From assembly GCA_012800735.1 (NCBI GenBank), contig JAAZIU010000004.1, positions 35,277-99,276 on the forward strand: a stretch of DNA of 64,000 nt, given 5' to 3'. This DNA is from Clostridiales bacterium. GTDB taxonomy: Bacteria; Bacillota; Clostridia; Oscillospirales; CAG-272. Positions 9,170 through 16,895 of the stretch are shown piece after piece; the stretch's first letter is position 1, and every line of letters starts with the position of its first letter. The position numbers were made by a program, and so were the translations under genes. The notes under the pieces are model-generated. The model worked only from the letters and a program-made list of their open reading frames with translations, was not told the DNA's origin and made no database searches.

Positions 9170-9841
9170 ATGTTCGAGAATATCAATTTTGAAAAAGTTG
9201 TCGTATCTGTTGGTTTTATTTTGACGCATGTGTCATGGCTTGCTTTCTATTCATTGTTACTATATCTTGTTTTTGTTATTCCGAAATATATATTTTCTGC
9301 CGCTCGAAGTATTATAGCTCATATCATGTTTTTTATAGAAGTTGGAGCTATTTGTTTGTTTCTCGGTTTTAAATTATCGATTAAAAGATTGCCCTTCGCA
9401 TCGTTCTTTAAACTGGCCAAAAATTGTGATTTTAGAGTAACTGACGGAAATAATATTTACAATATTCGTATCTTGAGTCTTATCTCACCATTCAGAACAG
9501 CATTGACGGTATCGACTGATGGCGTCTGCCTTACTTATATTAATTCACCTTCTCACAGAAAGAGAGTTTCCGAAGAAGGGGCATTCTATCTCTCAAGCCG
9601 GGAAATGCTTGGGTTTGGAACGGATAGAAGAGTAAAATTACCTGAATTCGCCAAAGAAAAAAGTAATATGGTTGAGGTGTTTCTTGTCTGTCCGAAACCT
9701 CTGCTTATCAGCAGTTCCGAAAGATACGGAGAGCTATATGGCATAGAAGAAATAAACGGAATTTTATGTGGCTATTATCGAGACTTTTATAAATATCTGA
9801 GAAATATAAATGATAATTCGAAGCATTATCATCCGATTTAA
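9170..9841 (+). CDS. hypothetical membrane protein
   Basis: I do not recognise this 223-residue protein. The first 80 residues hold two strongly hydrophobic segments (about 12-38 and 46-70). A soluble, mildly basic domain follows, with short aromatic-rich strands such as NIYNIRIL and GVCLTYINS, and it ends YHPI after a Tyr-rich helix. It is probably anchored in the membrane with its C-terminal domain in the cytoplasm. There is no clear ribosome binding site before the ATG, and the codon mix is more AT-rich than in its neighbours. That fits either a fast-evolving accessory gene or a recently acquired one. It stands alone between two intergenic regions. That it is a gene at all rests on length and hydrophobic pattern. 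Confidence 0.5.
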   Translation: MFENINFEKVVVSVGFILTHVSWLAFYSLLLYLVFVIPKYIFSAARSIIAHIMFFIEVGAICLFLGFKLSIKRLPFASFFKLAKNCDFRVTDGNNIYNIRILSLISPFRTALTVSTDGVCLTYINSPSHRKRVSEEGAFYLSSREMLGFGTDRRVKLPEFAKEKSNMVEVFLVCPKPLLISSSERYGELYGIEEINGILCGYYRDFYKYLRNINDNSKHYHPI

Positions 9842-9904
9842 TGTTTATCAGTCAGGTCAAATATAAAAATTTACAAAAAAGCATCTATGACTGTTGCGCT
9901 TGCG

Positions 9905-9913
9905 TGTTATAAT
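9905..9913 (+). promoter_or_regulatory. extended -10 promoter for the DUF5685 operon
   Basis: TGTTATAAT is an extended -10 element (TGn plus consensus TATAAT) about 30 nt before the ATG at 9943. No good -35 box is seen, as is usual for this class. Confidence 0.6.
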
Positions 9914-9942
9914 ATTGTTGTACCTTTATAAAGCAGGAGGGT

Positions 9943-10902
9943 ATGCATTTGTTCGGATACATACGACCGCTTATAAGTGAGCTTAAAGTAAGAGAACTTG
10001 AGCTTTATCGGTCGGTTTACTGCGGGCTTTGTCGAGCGATGAAGCGTTCAACCGGCAATCTTTCAAGGGTTACAATCAGCTATGACTTTGTTTTTTGCGC
10101 ATTTATCCGCGCAGCGCTGAAAGAGGAAAGCTTTAAACCTGAAAAACGCTGGTGTTTTTTGCATCCGTTCGAAAAGCGCCTGATAGCTGCCGAAAATGAA
10201 GCTCTTGTCGACTCTGCGCTTATGAGCGCGGTGTTGACAAGGGAAAAAGCTTATGATAATTACCACGACAGCCGTTTTCTCGCAAAAATAAGTACCGGGA
10301 TGCTTCTGCCTCAGGCGAACCGGATGCTCAAACTGGCGATAAAAAAAGATCCGGAAGTAGCTGATGTGGCAAGACAAGTTAGAGAAAAGATGGATAAGCT
10401 TTACGAGCTTGAAAAATCCGGATGTAAATCTCCTGATGAGGTTGCACAGGCTTCGGGAGAATTGCTTGCAGAAATTTTCAAATATCGTCTCGAGGGCGAA
10501 AAACGCACAATTGCTGCTGCTGTCGGAATTAGGATAGGAAGATGGGTCTATCTTGTTGATGCAGCTGATGATTATCAATTTGACCTGAAAAAGTCTCAGT
10601 ATAATCCCTTTATCGCAGCCGGAACACATCCCGACGAAAGTCTTTTTGAATCGCTTCGTCTTGAACTCAGCGACGCAAGAAAAGCAATGGATCTTGTCGA
10701 TATAAATGATCCTGACATAAAAGCAATAATATATAACATCCTCACCGATGGCATGACTGTTCCGATTGAAGCGAGATTAATTAAAAGATTTAACGGATTC
10801 GACGACGATATATCCATGGTGTCTAACCTAAATAAAGAATCGATTGAAAATGCGGCGCCCGGCTCCGCAGCAGATGATAAAAAGGACGACGAAGATAGAT
10901 GA
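9943..10902 (+). CDS. DUF5685 family protein
   Basis: This 319-residue protein matches the clostridial DUF5685 family. The start MHLFGYIRP, the segment YRSVYCGLCRAMKR with two cysteines (about 26-39), and an all-helical body of alternating charged and hydrophobic residues are typical. Histidines and acidic residues such as YHDSR and DAADDYQFDL (about 205) recur in the family and look like metal ligands. The function is not established. The ribosome binding site is GCAGGAGGG, 4 nt before the ATG. The next gene, a J-domain protein, overlaps its stop as ATGA. That arrangement, common in Clostridia, suggests the J protein acts on or with this protein. Confidence 0.8.
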   Translation: MHLFGYIRPLISELKVRELELYRSVYCGLCRAMKRSTGNLSRVTISYDFVFCAFIRAALKEESFKPEKRWCFLHPFEKRLIAAENEALVDSALMSAVLTREKAYDNYHDSRFLAKISTGMLLPQANRMLKLAIKKDPEVADVARQVREKMDKLYELEKSGCKSPDEVAQASGELLAEIFKYRLEGEKRTIAAAVGIRIGRWVYLVDAADDYQFDLKKSQYNPFIAAGTHPDESLFESLRLELSDARKAMDLVDINDPDIKAIIYNILTDGMTVPIEARLIKRFNGFDDDISMVSNLNKESIENAAPGSAADDKKDDEDR

Positions 10903-11531
10903 CCGATCCTTATAAGGAACTTGGCGTGTCATATGACGCGACAGACGATGAAATAAAATCCGCATACAGAGAACTGGTAAAAAAATATCACCCGGATAAT
11001 TATGCAAATGACGCCGACCTTAAGGCTATAGCAGAAGAGAAAATGAAGACGGTCAACGCCGCATATGATGAAATTCAGAAGCTTCGCCGTAGCGGTACCG
11101 GTTCCGGAAGGTTCGAAGGTGAAAGCGAAAAATCTACCCGCACAGGATATGGCTACAGTCATTCACAGTATACCGCCGAATATATAAAGATACGCGAGCT
11201 TATTAATTCAGGCGATCTTGTAGTTGCCGGAGTATTGCTTGAGTCAATACCCGAAGGCAGCCGCGGTGCAGAATGGAATTTCCTTATGGGAGCGTTAATG
11301 ACCAGACGCGGCTTTTATTACGATGCGGTAAGATACCTGCAAGCAGCGTGTTATCTTGATCCGAATAATCTTGAGTATAGGGAAGCGCTCAATACAATGC
11401 GGCGCCGCGGAATCATGAATGATGAAACGAGAACCGGGCGTGAAACAGTCGGCTGCGATCCGCTTACGCTATGTTGTTTGGGCGACTGTTTATGCGGAAT
11501 ATGCGGAAACAGATTCTGCTATTTTTGTTGA
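10899..11531 (+). CDS. J-domain protein with cysteine-rich C-terminal tail
   Basis: This 210-residue protein has an N-terminal J domain (about 1-65: DPYKELGV, and the HPD motif in KKYHPDNY at about 28-35). That domain would stimulate a DnaK ATPase. A charged linker and a TPR-like helical segment (about 90-165, YLQAACYLDPNN) follow. The last 26 residues carry nine cysteines (for example LCCLGD, LCGICG, CYFC), a density suggesting metal binding or disulfides. There is no Gly/Phe region or DnaJ zinc-finger domain, so this is a specialised class C co-chaperone. It overlaps the DUF5685 stop by 4 nt and is clearly translated with it. The client is unknown; DUF5685 is the obvious candidate. Confidence 0.85.
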   Translation: MTDPYKELGVSYDATDDEIKSAYRELVKKYHPDNYANDADLKAIAEEKMKTVNAAYDEIQKLRRSGTGSGRFEGESEKSTRTGYGYSHSQYTAEYIKIRELINSGDLVVAGVLLESIPEGSRGAEWNFLMGALMTRRGFYYDAVRYLQAACYLDPNNLEYREALNTMRRRGIMNDETRTGRETVGCDPLTLCCLGDCLCGICGNRFCYFC

Positions 11532-11601
11532 AAAATAATCTACGCCCAAGAGCGCAGCTCTCTTAAAAATATGTAATGACTGAAAGAGAAATCCCACAGG
11601 C

Positions 11602-12126
11602 ATGAAAAAAACACATAAAATGGTATTAAGCGCCGTATTAAGCGCATTATCAGTTTCGGCAATATATCTGTCTTCTTTTACACCGCTTGACATAACTGTC
11701 ATTGCGCTGACATCGCTTTGTATTATTCTTGCAGTTATCGAACTCGGCGGGAAATATCCGTTGCTTATATATGTCGTCACTTCGGTTCTTACCTTACTAT
11801 TGCTTCCGGACAAGTCGACTGCTTTGATATATGTTATGATTGTAGGCTACTATCCAATGCTTAAAGTAGTTTACGAAAGATTTCATTACATAGTCACCTG
11901 GCTTCTTAAACTATCAACTTTCAACACAGCAATGCTTGCAACAATATTTGTCGTAAAATATGTACTAGGGATAGATGAAGGAGATACAATAGCGCTTACT
12001 CTTGCAACAATAGCTTTAGGGAATGTCACTTTTGTCTTATGTGACTTGCTGCTGACAAGACTTATTACGCTTTATATGGTTAAGATACGTCCGAGACTCG
12101 GGTTTAAAAATTATTTTGATAACTGA
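11602..12126 (+). CDS. polytopic membrane protein
   Basis: This 174-residue protein has five or six hydrophobic helices (about 8-26, 31-50, 52-70, 72-85, 100-125, 130-155). The only hydrophilic ends are MKKTHK and RPRLGFKNYFDN. Size and topology resemble substrate-binding S components of ECF transporters. I see no vitamin-specific motif and no EcfT or ATPase gene nearby, so that is only a possibility. It lies 70 nt after the J-domain gene on the same strand and could share its transcript. No close family is recognised. Confidence 0.6.
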   Translation: MKKTHKMVLSAVLSALSVSAIYLSSFTPLDITVIALTSLCIILAVIELGGKYPLLIYVVTSVLTLLLLPDKSTALIYVMIVGYYPMLKVVYERFHYIVTWLLKLSTFNTAMLATIFVVKYVLGIDEGDTIALTLATIALGNVTFVLCDLLLTRLITLYMVKIRPRLGFKNYFDN

Positions 12127-12148
12127 AGAAAACTAAATTTATATAAAA

Positions 12149-13144
12149 ATGAGAAGCATTTTCTTGAATGACGGAAACTCTGTTCCGAAGGTCTGGCGCG
12201 AGGCAGAAACCAATGTCTTAAAAAAAGACTTCGGACTTGACAACAATATATACAAAAAAGCAGAACTGAGTTGCGAAGACTTTCAGGATGTCGTATTTAT
12301 TTTTTCGACTTGGGGAATGCCATCGCTTACCTGCGATGAGATTAAGACGATTTTCCCCTCTCTCAAAGCGGTTTTCTACGCTGCCGGTTCGGTACAATAT
12401 TTTGCACGGCCGTTTATTGAAAGCGGCGTAAAAGTCTTTTCCGCCTGGGCTGCTAATGCTGTGCCTGTTGCCGAATTTGCCACGGCACAGATAATCCTTG
12501 CCGCAAAGGGATATTTCAGCGCATCAAGGGTGAAATCAAGTGCCGACTTTGTCGAAAAGCAGCGGCTTTCGCATATGTATACCGGAAACTACGGTGTAAA
12601 AATAGGAATTCTCGGAGCCGGGCAGATTGGCAAACTTGTAATCAAGCTAATTAAGAAGAATTATAACGCCTGCATCAAAGTCTTTGATCCATTCCTGCCT
12701 GATATCGAAGCAAAAGAACTTGGTGTTGAGAAAACTGACATGGAAACGATATTTTCCACCTGTACCGTAATCTCAAACCACCTTGCAAATAACAAAGAAA
12801 CACAAAAAATAATTAATCGCCGCTGTCTTGAAAAAATGCTTCCGTATGCGGTGTTTATCAATACCGGACGCGGAGCTCAGGTAGACGACGTTGCGTTGAT
12901 TGATGTGCTTACTGCCCGTCCCGGCTCTGCCGCATTGCTTGATGTCACAGACCCGGAACCGCTGCCGGATAATCACCCTTTCTACAGCATGAATAACGTA
13001 ATTATAACCCCGCATATTGCCGGAAGTCAGGAAAACGAATGTGAACGCATGGCGGAATATATGCTATCAGAAGCGCAACGCCTGATCCGCGGCGAGCGTT
13101 GCGAATATGAAGTTACCCTTGAAATGCTGAAAACAATGGCTTAA
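12149..13144 (+). CDS. D-isomer specific 2-hydroxyacid dehydrogenase
   Basis: This 331-residue NAD-dependent oxidoreductase has a Rossmann motif GILGAGQIG (about 152-160). The three catalytic residues of the family are visible: Arg in NTGRGAQVDD (about 245), Glu in TDPEPLP (about 270) and His in ITPHIAGS (about 288). It would interconvert a 2-keto acid and a D-2-hydroxy acid. The N-terminal region is divergent, so the substrate (glyoxylate, hydroxypyruvate, sugar acid) cannot be assigned. No strong ribosome binding site precedes the ATG at 12149, but MRSIFLND is the only plausible start. It begins 22 nt after the membrane protein stop and is followed by a terminator. Confidence 0.87.
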   Translation: MRSIFLNDGNSVPKVWREAETNVLKKDFGLDNNIYKKAELSCEDFQDVVFIFSTWGMPSLTCDEIKTIFPSLKAVFYAAGSVQYFARPFIESGVKVFSAWAANAVPVAEFATAQIILAAKGYFSASRVKSSADFVEKQRLSHMYTGNYGVKIGILGAGQIGKLVIKLIKKNYNACIKVFDPFLPDIEAKELGVEKTDMETIFSTCTVISNHLANNKETQKIINRRCLEKMLPYAVFINTGRGAQVDDVALIDVLTARPGSAALLDVTDPEPLPDNHPFYSMNNVIITPHIAGSQENECERMAEYMLSEAQRLIRGERCEYEVTLEMLKTMA

Positions 13145-13153
13145 TAAAATATA

Positions 13154-13177
13154 AAAACGCCGAAATAAGGCGTTTTT
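13154..13177 (+). terminator. terminator after the 2-hydroxyacid dehydrogenase
   Basis: AAAACGCC and GGCGTTTT form an 8-bp stem with a short loop, ending in a T run, 10 nt after the stop codon. The symmetrical A/T flanks mean it may also stop azlCD on the other strand. Confidence 0.85.
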
Positions 13178-13224
13178 TGTATTATCTATTGACATTTCAG
13201 ATATTGAATGATATCATTAAAGAG

Positions 13225-13548
13225 CTAATTCGAAAGAATCCTGATTATAAAGTCGGCAAGCCAAGCGGCGCCGACCGCTCCGAAAGCTACAAGCAGCAAG
13301 TTCGGTCGAATAAATGCAATTAAAAGCGCAGCCGCGCAACCGATAACCGAAACCAAGACGCTTCCGCAGCAGGTGAAAACTGCCGGAAAAATCATTGCAG
13401 CCAAAACGCCAAATGGCAGGTAGCGGAGAAGCGAAAGGAAAAACCGATTTTTAAACCGACGTCGGATTACAACAATGGGCAGGCAGCGAATTAGATAAGT
13501 TGTTCCCGAAACTGCAGCTATGCCGCAAAGCATATATACGAGATCCAT
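13225..13548 (-). CDS. azlD: branched-chain amino acid exporter small subunit AzlD
   Basis: This 107-residue, four-helix membrane protein of the AzlD family is the small partner of AzlC in branched-chain amino acid (or azaleucine) efflux. The conserved TYLIRCLP segment lies at about 20-27, followed by the LRYLPFGVLAAM segment. I chose the ATG at 13548 because AGGAGGTG stands 5 nt upstream. The longer reading frame starting at 13590 would run through the end of azlC and lacks such a site. The azlC stop is 1 nt before this start, so the two are coupled. A leucine-responsive regulator is often nearby in other genomes but none is seen here. Confidence 0.87.
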   Translation of the reverse strand: MDLVYMLCGIAAVSGTTYLIRCLPIVVIRRRFKNRFFLSLLRYLPFGVLAAMIFPAVFTCCGSVLVSVIGCAAALLIAFIRPNLLLVAFGAVGAAWLADFIIRILSN

Positions 13549-13549
13549 T

Positions 13550-14305
13550 TTACACCTCCTCTGCAGCAGTGACATCCGTTGAATTTTCAAATTCGGACAA
13601 AGGGCTGGGAAAAGCTGCCGCGCCGATCAAAGCCGCCGCAGTTCCCGCGATTATTATTATCCAGCCTTCGCCGAGGTTTGATGTAAAAGGCAGATAAGTA
13701 AGCGCGCAGGAAAAAGCAATTCCGATTAATACTACCGTCGTGACAGGTACGGATTTTTTGGCGTCGGGCATTATCAAGGCAATATACATTGCAAACAGCG
13801 CTATATTCATAGCCTGGAGTATTGATTCGGCTATCAGCCCTTTTGCCAGCTCTCCGAGTATTGTCCCGCCGAGCCATCCCGATAATGAGATAAATATCAT
13901 TCCGTACATATATGAAAAGGTAAGCGGCTGAGTTCTTGTCACCGCAATCGCGAAAATTTCGTCGGTGTTTCCGTAAGCTATTATCAATCTCTGCCAAAAA
14001 GTAGTTTTGCTCGGTAATTTTTGCGAAAGTGTTATGGACAAAAGCAGGTATCTTGCGTTTATAACCGCTACCGTCATTATTAATTCAATGATGCCGGCCC
14101 TGACACTCATGAGATTGATACCGACAAACTGACCGGTTCCCGAAAGACAGAAGACGGAAAAAAGACCGGCTGCCCATACAGGCATTCCTTTCGCTGCCGC
14201 GATCATGCCAAAGGCGAAGCTGACAGAAAGATATCCCAGACAGATTGGTATGGCGTCTTTAACGCCGTCCTTGAAGCCGAGAGTTTTAATGTTAAAATCT
14301 GACAT
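13550..14305 (-). CDS. azlC: branched-chain amino acid permease AzlC
   Basis: This 251-residue AzlC/YgaZ-family membrane protein has about seven helices. It shows the family's N-terminal GFKDGVKDAIPICLGYL segment and INARYLLLSITLSQ (about 82-95). With AzlD it exports branched-chain amino acids. The last residues run charged into AAEEV. The ATG at 14305 has no strong ribosome binding site; AAGCGCGG lies somewhat upstream. Its promoter is not obvious in the 73-nt gap shared with the divergent glycosidase-like gene. That gap holds only a small CCGG-based hairpin (CCGGTTATAAGCCGG). Confidence 0.88.
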   Translation of the reverse strand: MSDFNIKTLGFKDGVKDAIPICLGYLSVSFAFGMIAAAKGMPVWAAGLFSVFCLSGTGQFVGINLMSVRAGIIELIMTVAVINARYLLLSITLSQKLPSKTTFWQRLIIAYGNTDEIFAIAVTRTQPLTFSYMYGMIFISLSGWLGGTILGELAKGLIAESILQAMNIALFAMYIALIMPDAKKSVPVTTVVLIGIAFSCALTYLPFTSNLGEGWIIIIAGTAAALIGAAAFPSPLSEFENSTDVTAAEEV

Positions 14306-14378
14306 TGAATATACCGCGCTTTCGTAAAAATAAACAGACCGGTTATAAGCCGGAATAATAAAGGAAGTGTAAGTAAAT

Positions 14379-15410
14379 ATGATCGAAATAAATCATAATC
14401 GAATTAGGAATACAAAACAAGTAACCCCCGAGCTGATGAAGGAAATACGCGCCTTTCTCGAAACGAAAAACTTTCGCGGAAGCGTTATGGAACTTCCGGA
14501 TTATTATACCGACTGCCCGTCGGTGATACGATATCAGGGGCGGTTCTATATGTATTTCATCGCAATTTCAAAGGATGTATCCAAATCAGGATATGAGACG
14601 CATCTTGCAGCTTCAGATGATCTTTTGCATTGGGGATATATAGGACGTATTTTGTGTCGAGATGATACACGATGCTGGGATTCAAAGCAGATAGCCGGCT
14701 ACGCCGCTCTTTATGACACAAATCTGAACCGGGGATGTGAGCTTATGCCGGCAGCTGACGGCAGATATTATCTGACTTATCTCGCAGGAGCTGACGACGG
14801 TTACGAACCGGATCCGCTCTTTATGGGAATCGCGTCTTCGTCCGATCCGCTTAATAAAGATGCCTTTCATCGTTCCGATAAACCGATACTCAGCCCAAAC
14901 GATCCTGACGCACGCCTTTTTGAGACGAAAACTCTTTATAAAAGCACCGTGATACGCGACACGGAAGAACTTACCGGTTTTAAATATGTAATGTATTATA
15001 ATGCCAAAGGTTATGATAACCGTGAGCGCATATATATGGCGGTTTCGGATGATATGCTCAACTGGAAAAGATACGGAAGACTACCGGTTATTGACGATAT
15101 AACCGGAGATCCTGCCTGTCTCATTACCGGCGATCCGATGATAATAAAATACAATGACGCCTATGTAATGAATTTCTTTAAGTATCGCATGGGCGGCGGA
15201 GCATTTGACACCTTCGCAGTCTCTTATGATCTTGTAAACTGGGTTGAGTGGCTGGGAGAACCGACAAAAAAACCATTAAAGGAGAATCCCGCGCTCAATG
15301 TGCACGCCCATAAGCCGTGGGTAGTCACCTGGGAAGACAGGGTTTATCATTTCTTCTGCGCATGTACAAGCGATAACCGGCGATATATAGCGCTTTCTAC
15401 AAATTTCTGA
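14379..15410 (+). CDS. five-bladed beta-propeller glycosidase-like protein (GH43/GH130 fold)
   Basis: This 343-residue protein has repeated propeller blades: YYTDCPSVIRYQGRFYMYF, ASDDLLHWGYIGR, MAVSDDMLNWKRYGR and VSYDLVNWVEW. The 'SDDLLxW' blade signature recurs at about residues 70, 225 and 288. That pattern is shared by GH43, GH32, GH130 and related glycoside hydrolases or phosphorylases. Asp in DYYTDCPS could be the base, but I cannot fix the catalytic set. There is no signal peptide, so it should be cytoplasmic. The aldo/keto reductase follows after 16 nt, which points to a shared job in sugar processing. A ribosome binding site AAGGAAG lies about 9 nt upstream. The substrate is unknown. 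Confidence 0.72.
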   Translation: MIEINHNRIRNTKQVTPELMKEIRAFLETKNFRGSVMELPDYYTDCPSVIRYQGRFYMYFIAISKDVSKSGYETHLAASDDLLHWGYIGRILCRDDTRCWDSKQIAGYAALYDTNLNRGCELMPAADGRYYLTYLAGADDGYEPDPLFMGIASSSDPLNKDAFHRSDKPILSPNDPDARLFETKTLYKSTVIRDTEELTGFKYVMYYNAKGYDNRERIYMAVSDDMLNWKRYGRLPVIDDITGDPACLITGDPMIIKYNDAYVMNFFKYRMGGGAFDTFAVSYDLVNWVEWLGEPTKKPLKENPALNVHAHKPWVVTWEDRVYHFFCACTSDNRRYIALSTNF

Positions 15411-15426
15411 AACTGAGGTTATTACA

Positions 15427-16392
15427 ATGAAAAAAATCAAAATTACAGAAGGTATTTATGCAAGTGAGCTGGCGCTCGGTACAGCTTCTTTCGGCACCGG
15501 AATCTCGGAAGAGGAATCTTTTGATTTAATCGACAGATTCATTGAATTAGGCGGCAACGTTCTTGATACCGCGCATGTATACGGTGATTTTGCGCCGCCT
15601 CGCCGTCACGTAAGCGAAAAGACGATAGGAAAATGGCTGAAACAGAAGCCGGCGTCAGCTCGAAAAGACGTATTGATTGCGACCAAGGGAGCGCATCCGC
15701 TGCCCGGAACTCCTATGACTATGCCGAGACTTTCAAAGGCGGAAATCGAAGAAGACATCAACGGCTCTCTCAAGTGTCTCGGGGTTGATTATATCGACAT
15801 ATATTGGCTTCACAGAGATGATACAAGGCGTGAAGTAGAGGAGATAATGGAAACTCTTGCGGGACTTGTCAAATCCGGTAAGGCAAGATGTCTCGGAGTT
15901 TCAAACTGGCGCGCCGAAAGAATCAAAGCGGCAAATGATTACGCTGAGAAAAATAGTCTTCCGAAAATTTATACAAGCCAGATTGAATATTCTCTGGCGC
16001 AGGTAAATCTTGACGCAATAGATAACACTCTCGTGGTAATGGACGAAATAGAATTCGCCTTTTACAGAGATGCCAAAATGCCGGTATTCGCATTTACGGC
16101 GCAGGCAAAGGGATATTTTGATAAGCTTGCGGCTGATAAGCTGACTGAGATGACAATAAAACGGTATACAAACGATATCAACAGCCGTAATTTTGAAATA
16201 TTAAAGCGCCTGTCTGAATCAAACGGCAGGGGACTTACTCAGAATTCTATTGCCTGGCTGAGATCAAACCCCTGTTTCGATGTTATTCCTATTATAGGCT
16301 GCCGTAATCTTACGCAGCTTGAAGACTCGGTAGGCGGCATCGGTTATAAAATTGATTTCGCTGAATTTGAAAGCGTATTTCAAAAAGTCTGA
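15427..16392 (+). CDS. aldo/keto reductase
   Basis: This 321-residue NADPH-type aldo/keto reductase shows the full catalytic tetrad: Asp and Tyr in LDTAHVYGD (about 40-48), Lys in IATKGA (about 81) and His in YWLHRDD (about 122). The cofactor-binding end includes PIIGCRNLTQLEDSV (about 292-306). It would reduce or oxidise a sugar-type carbonyl. GAGG sits 7 nt before the ATG. It pairs with the upstream propeller protein (16-nt gap), so a carbohydrate-derived substrate is a reasonable inference. Size is normal for the YccK/Tas-like branch. The specific reaction is not determinable. Confidence 0.88.
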   Translation: MKKIKITEGIYASELALGTASFGTGISEEESFDLIDRFIELGGNVLDTAHVYGDFAPPRRHVSEKTIGKWLKQKPASARKDVLIATKGAHPLPGTPMTMPRLSKAEIEEDINGSLKCLGVDYIDIYWLHRDDTRREVEEIMETLAGLVKSGKARCLGVSNWRAERIKAANDYAEKNSLPKIYTSQIEYSLAQVNLDAIDNTLVVMDEIEFAFYRDAKMPVFAFTAQAKGYFDKLAADKLTEMTIKRYTNDINSRNFEILKRLSESNGRGLTQNSIAWLRSNPCFDVIPIIGCRNLTQLEDSVGGIGYKIDFAEFESVFQKV

Positions 16393-16634
16393 ATAAAAAT
16401 ACAAGTTATAAATATGCCTAAAATGCTAAAATATATTATATCGAACAAAACAGACCGGTTCAACAGTTTTATGTTAATACTGATGAATTTATGCTGATTC
16501 TCTTTTAAACTCTCGATATTTATACAACAGAAACCTACCTGCCAAGCTTACAATTTACAATAAATTAAATCAAGCTTCACAAACCGGCAGTACTAACGGT
16601 GTAAAATATATTAAACGCAAACAAAGAATATTTG
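16393..16634 (+). other. AT-rich intergenic segment, nothing identified
   Basis: No coding potential, repeat or convincing consensus promoter was seen between the aldo/keto reductase stop and the structured RNA that follows. A weak TAAAAT near 16600 might be a -10 box for that RNA, but it has no well-spaced -35 element. Confidence 0.4.
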
Positions 16635-16801
16635 GAGTCATTTATCTAAATGGACGACTCAGGATCAGGCGGTTGTAGTACGGACAACCCGTATACAACT
16701 CATATATATATCGGCGTTGATCTCGCCGGAAAAAGAAATTAATATATCATAATCAGACGATGAATAAGCGCGAATAAAATCGCGCTGACACCGTCTTTTT
16801 T
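16635..16801 (+). ncRNA. candidate structured RNA or leader ending in a terminator
   Basis: Four stem-loops follow one another. (1) GAGTCATTT pairs with AAATG...ACTC (16635-16660). (2) GTTGTAGTACGG pairs with CCGTATACAAC (16672-16699), 11 bp with one bulge. (3) CGGCG pairs with CGCCG (16712-16728). (4) AGACG...CGTCT encloses AGCGCGA/TCGCGCT (16755-16796), followed by six T. The last has the form of an intrinsic terminator, 95 nt before the CorC-type start codon. The arrangement suggests a small RNA or a metabolite/ion-sensing leader. I could not match it to a known riboswitch consensus; M-box, yybP-ykoY and NiCo elements were considered. Confidence 0.5.
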
Positions 16802-16822
16802 GCGTTGCAGAAATAATCATTC

Positions 16823-16882
16823 CCATCCGGTATTGACAAAGCCATGATATATCAAGCTCTGATTTGTTTTGCCGCCGGATGG
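16823..16882 (+). promoter_or_regulatory. possible ribosome-site-sequestering stem before the CorC-type gene
   Basis: CCATCCGG (16823-16830) is perfectly complementary to CCGGATGG (16875-16882). The right arm overlaps the first two bases of the GGAG ribosome binding site (16881-16884) of the gene starting at 16896. This 8-bp pairing could lower translation. It is a structural reading only. Confidence 0.4.
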
Positions 16883-16895
16883 AGTATCTAAAACA

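Noticed and set aside
13549-13590. N-terminal extension of AzlD to 121 residues
   Set aside because: It would overlap the azlC end. The AGGAGGTG site 5 nt before the ATG at 13548 fixes the start.
16650-16742. Small 30-codon ORF starting MDDSGSGG within the structured region before the CorC-type gene
   Set aside because: The interval is fully taken up by stable hairpins, the nearest GGAG is 12 nt upstream and itself lies in a stem, and the peptide has no recognised relative. I treat the region as RNA structure, though a leader peptide cannot be excluded.
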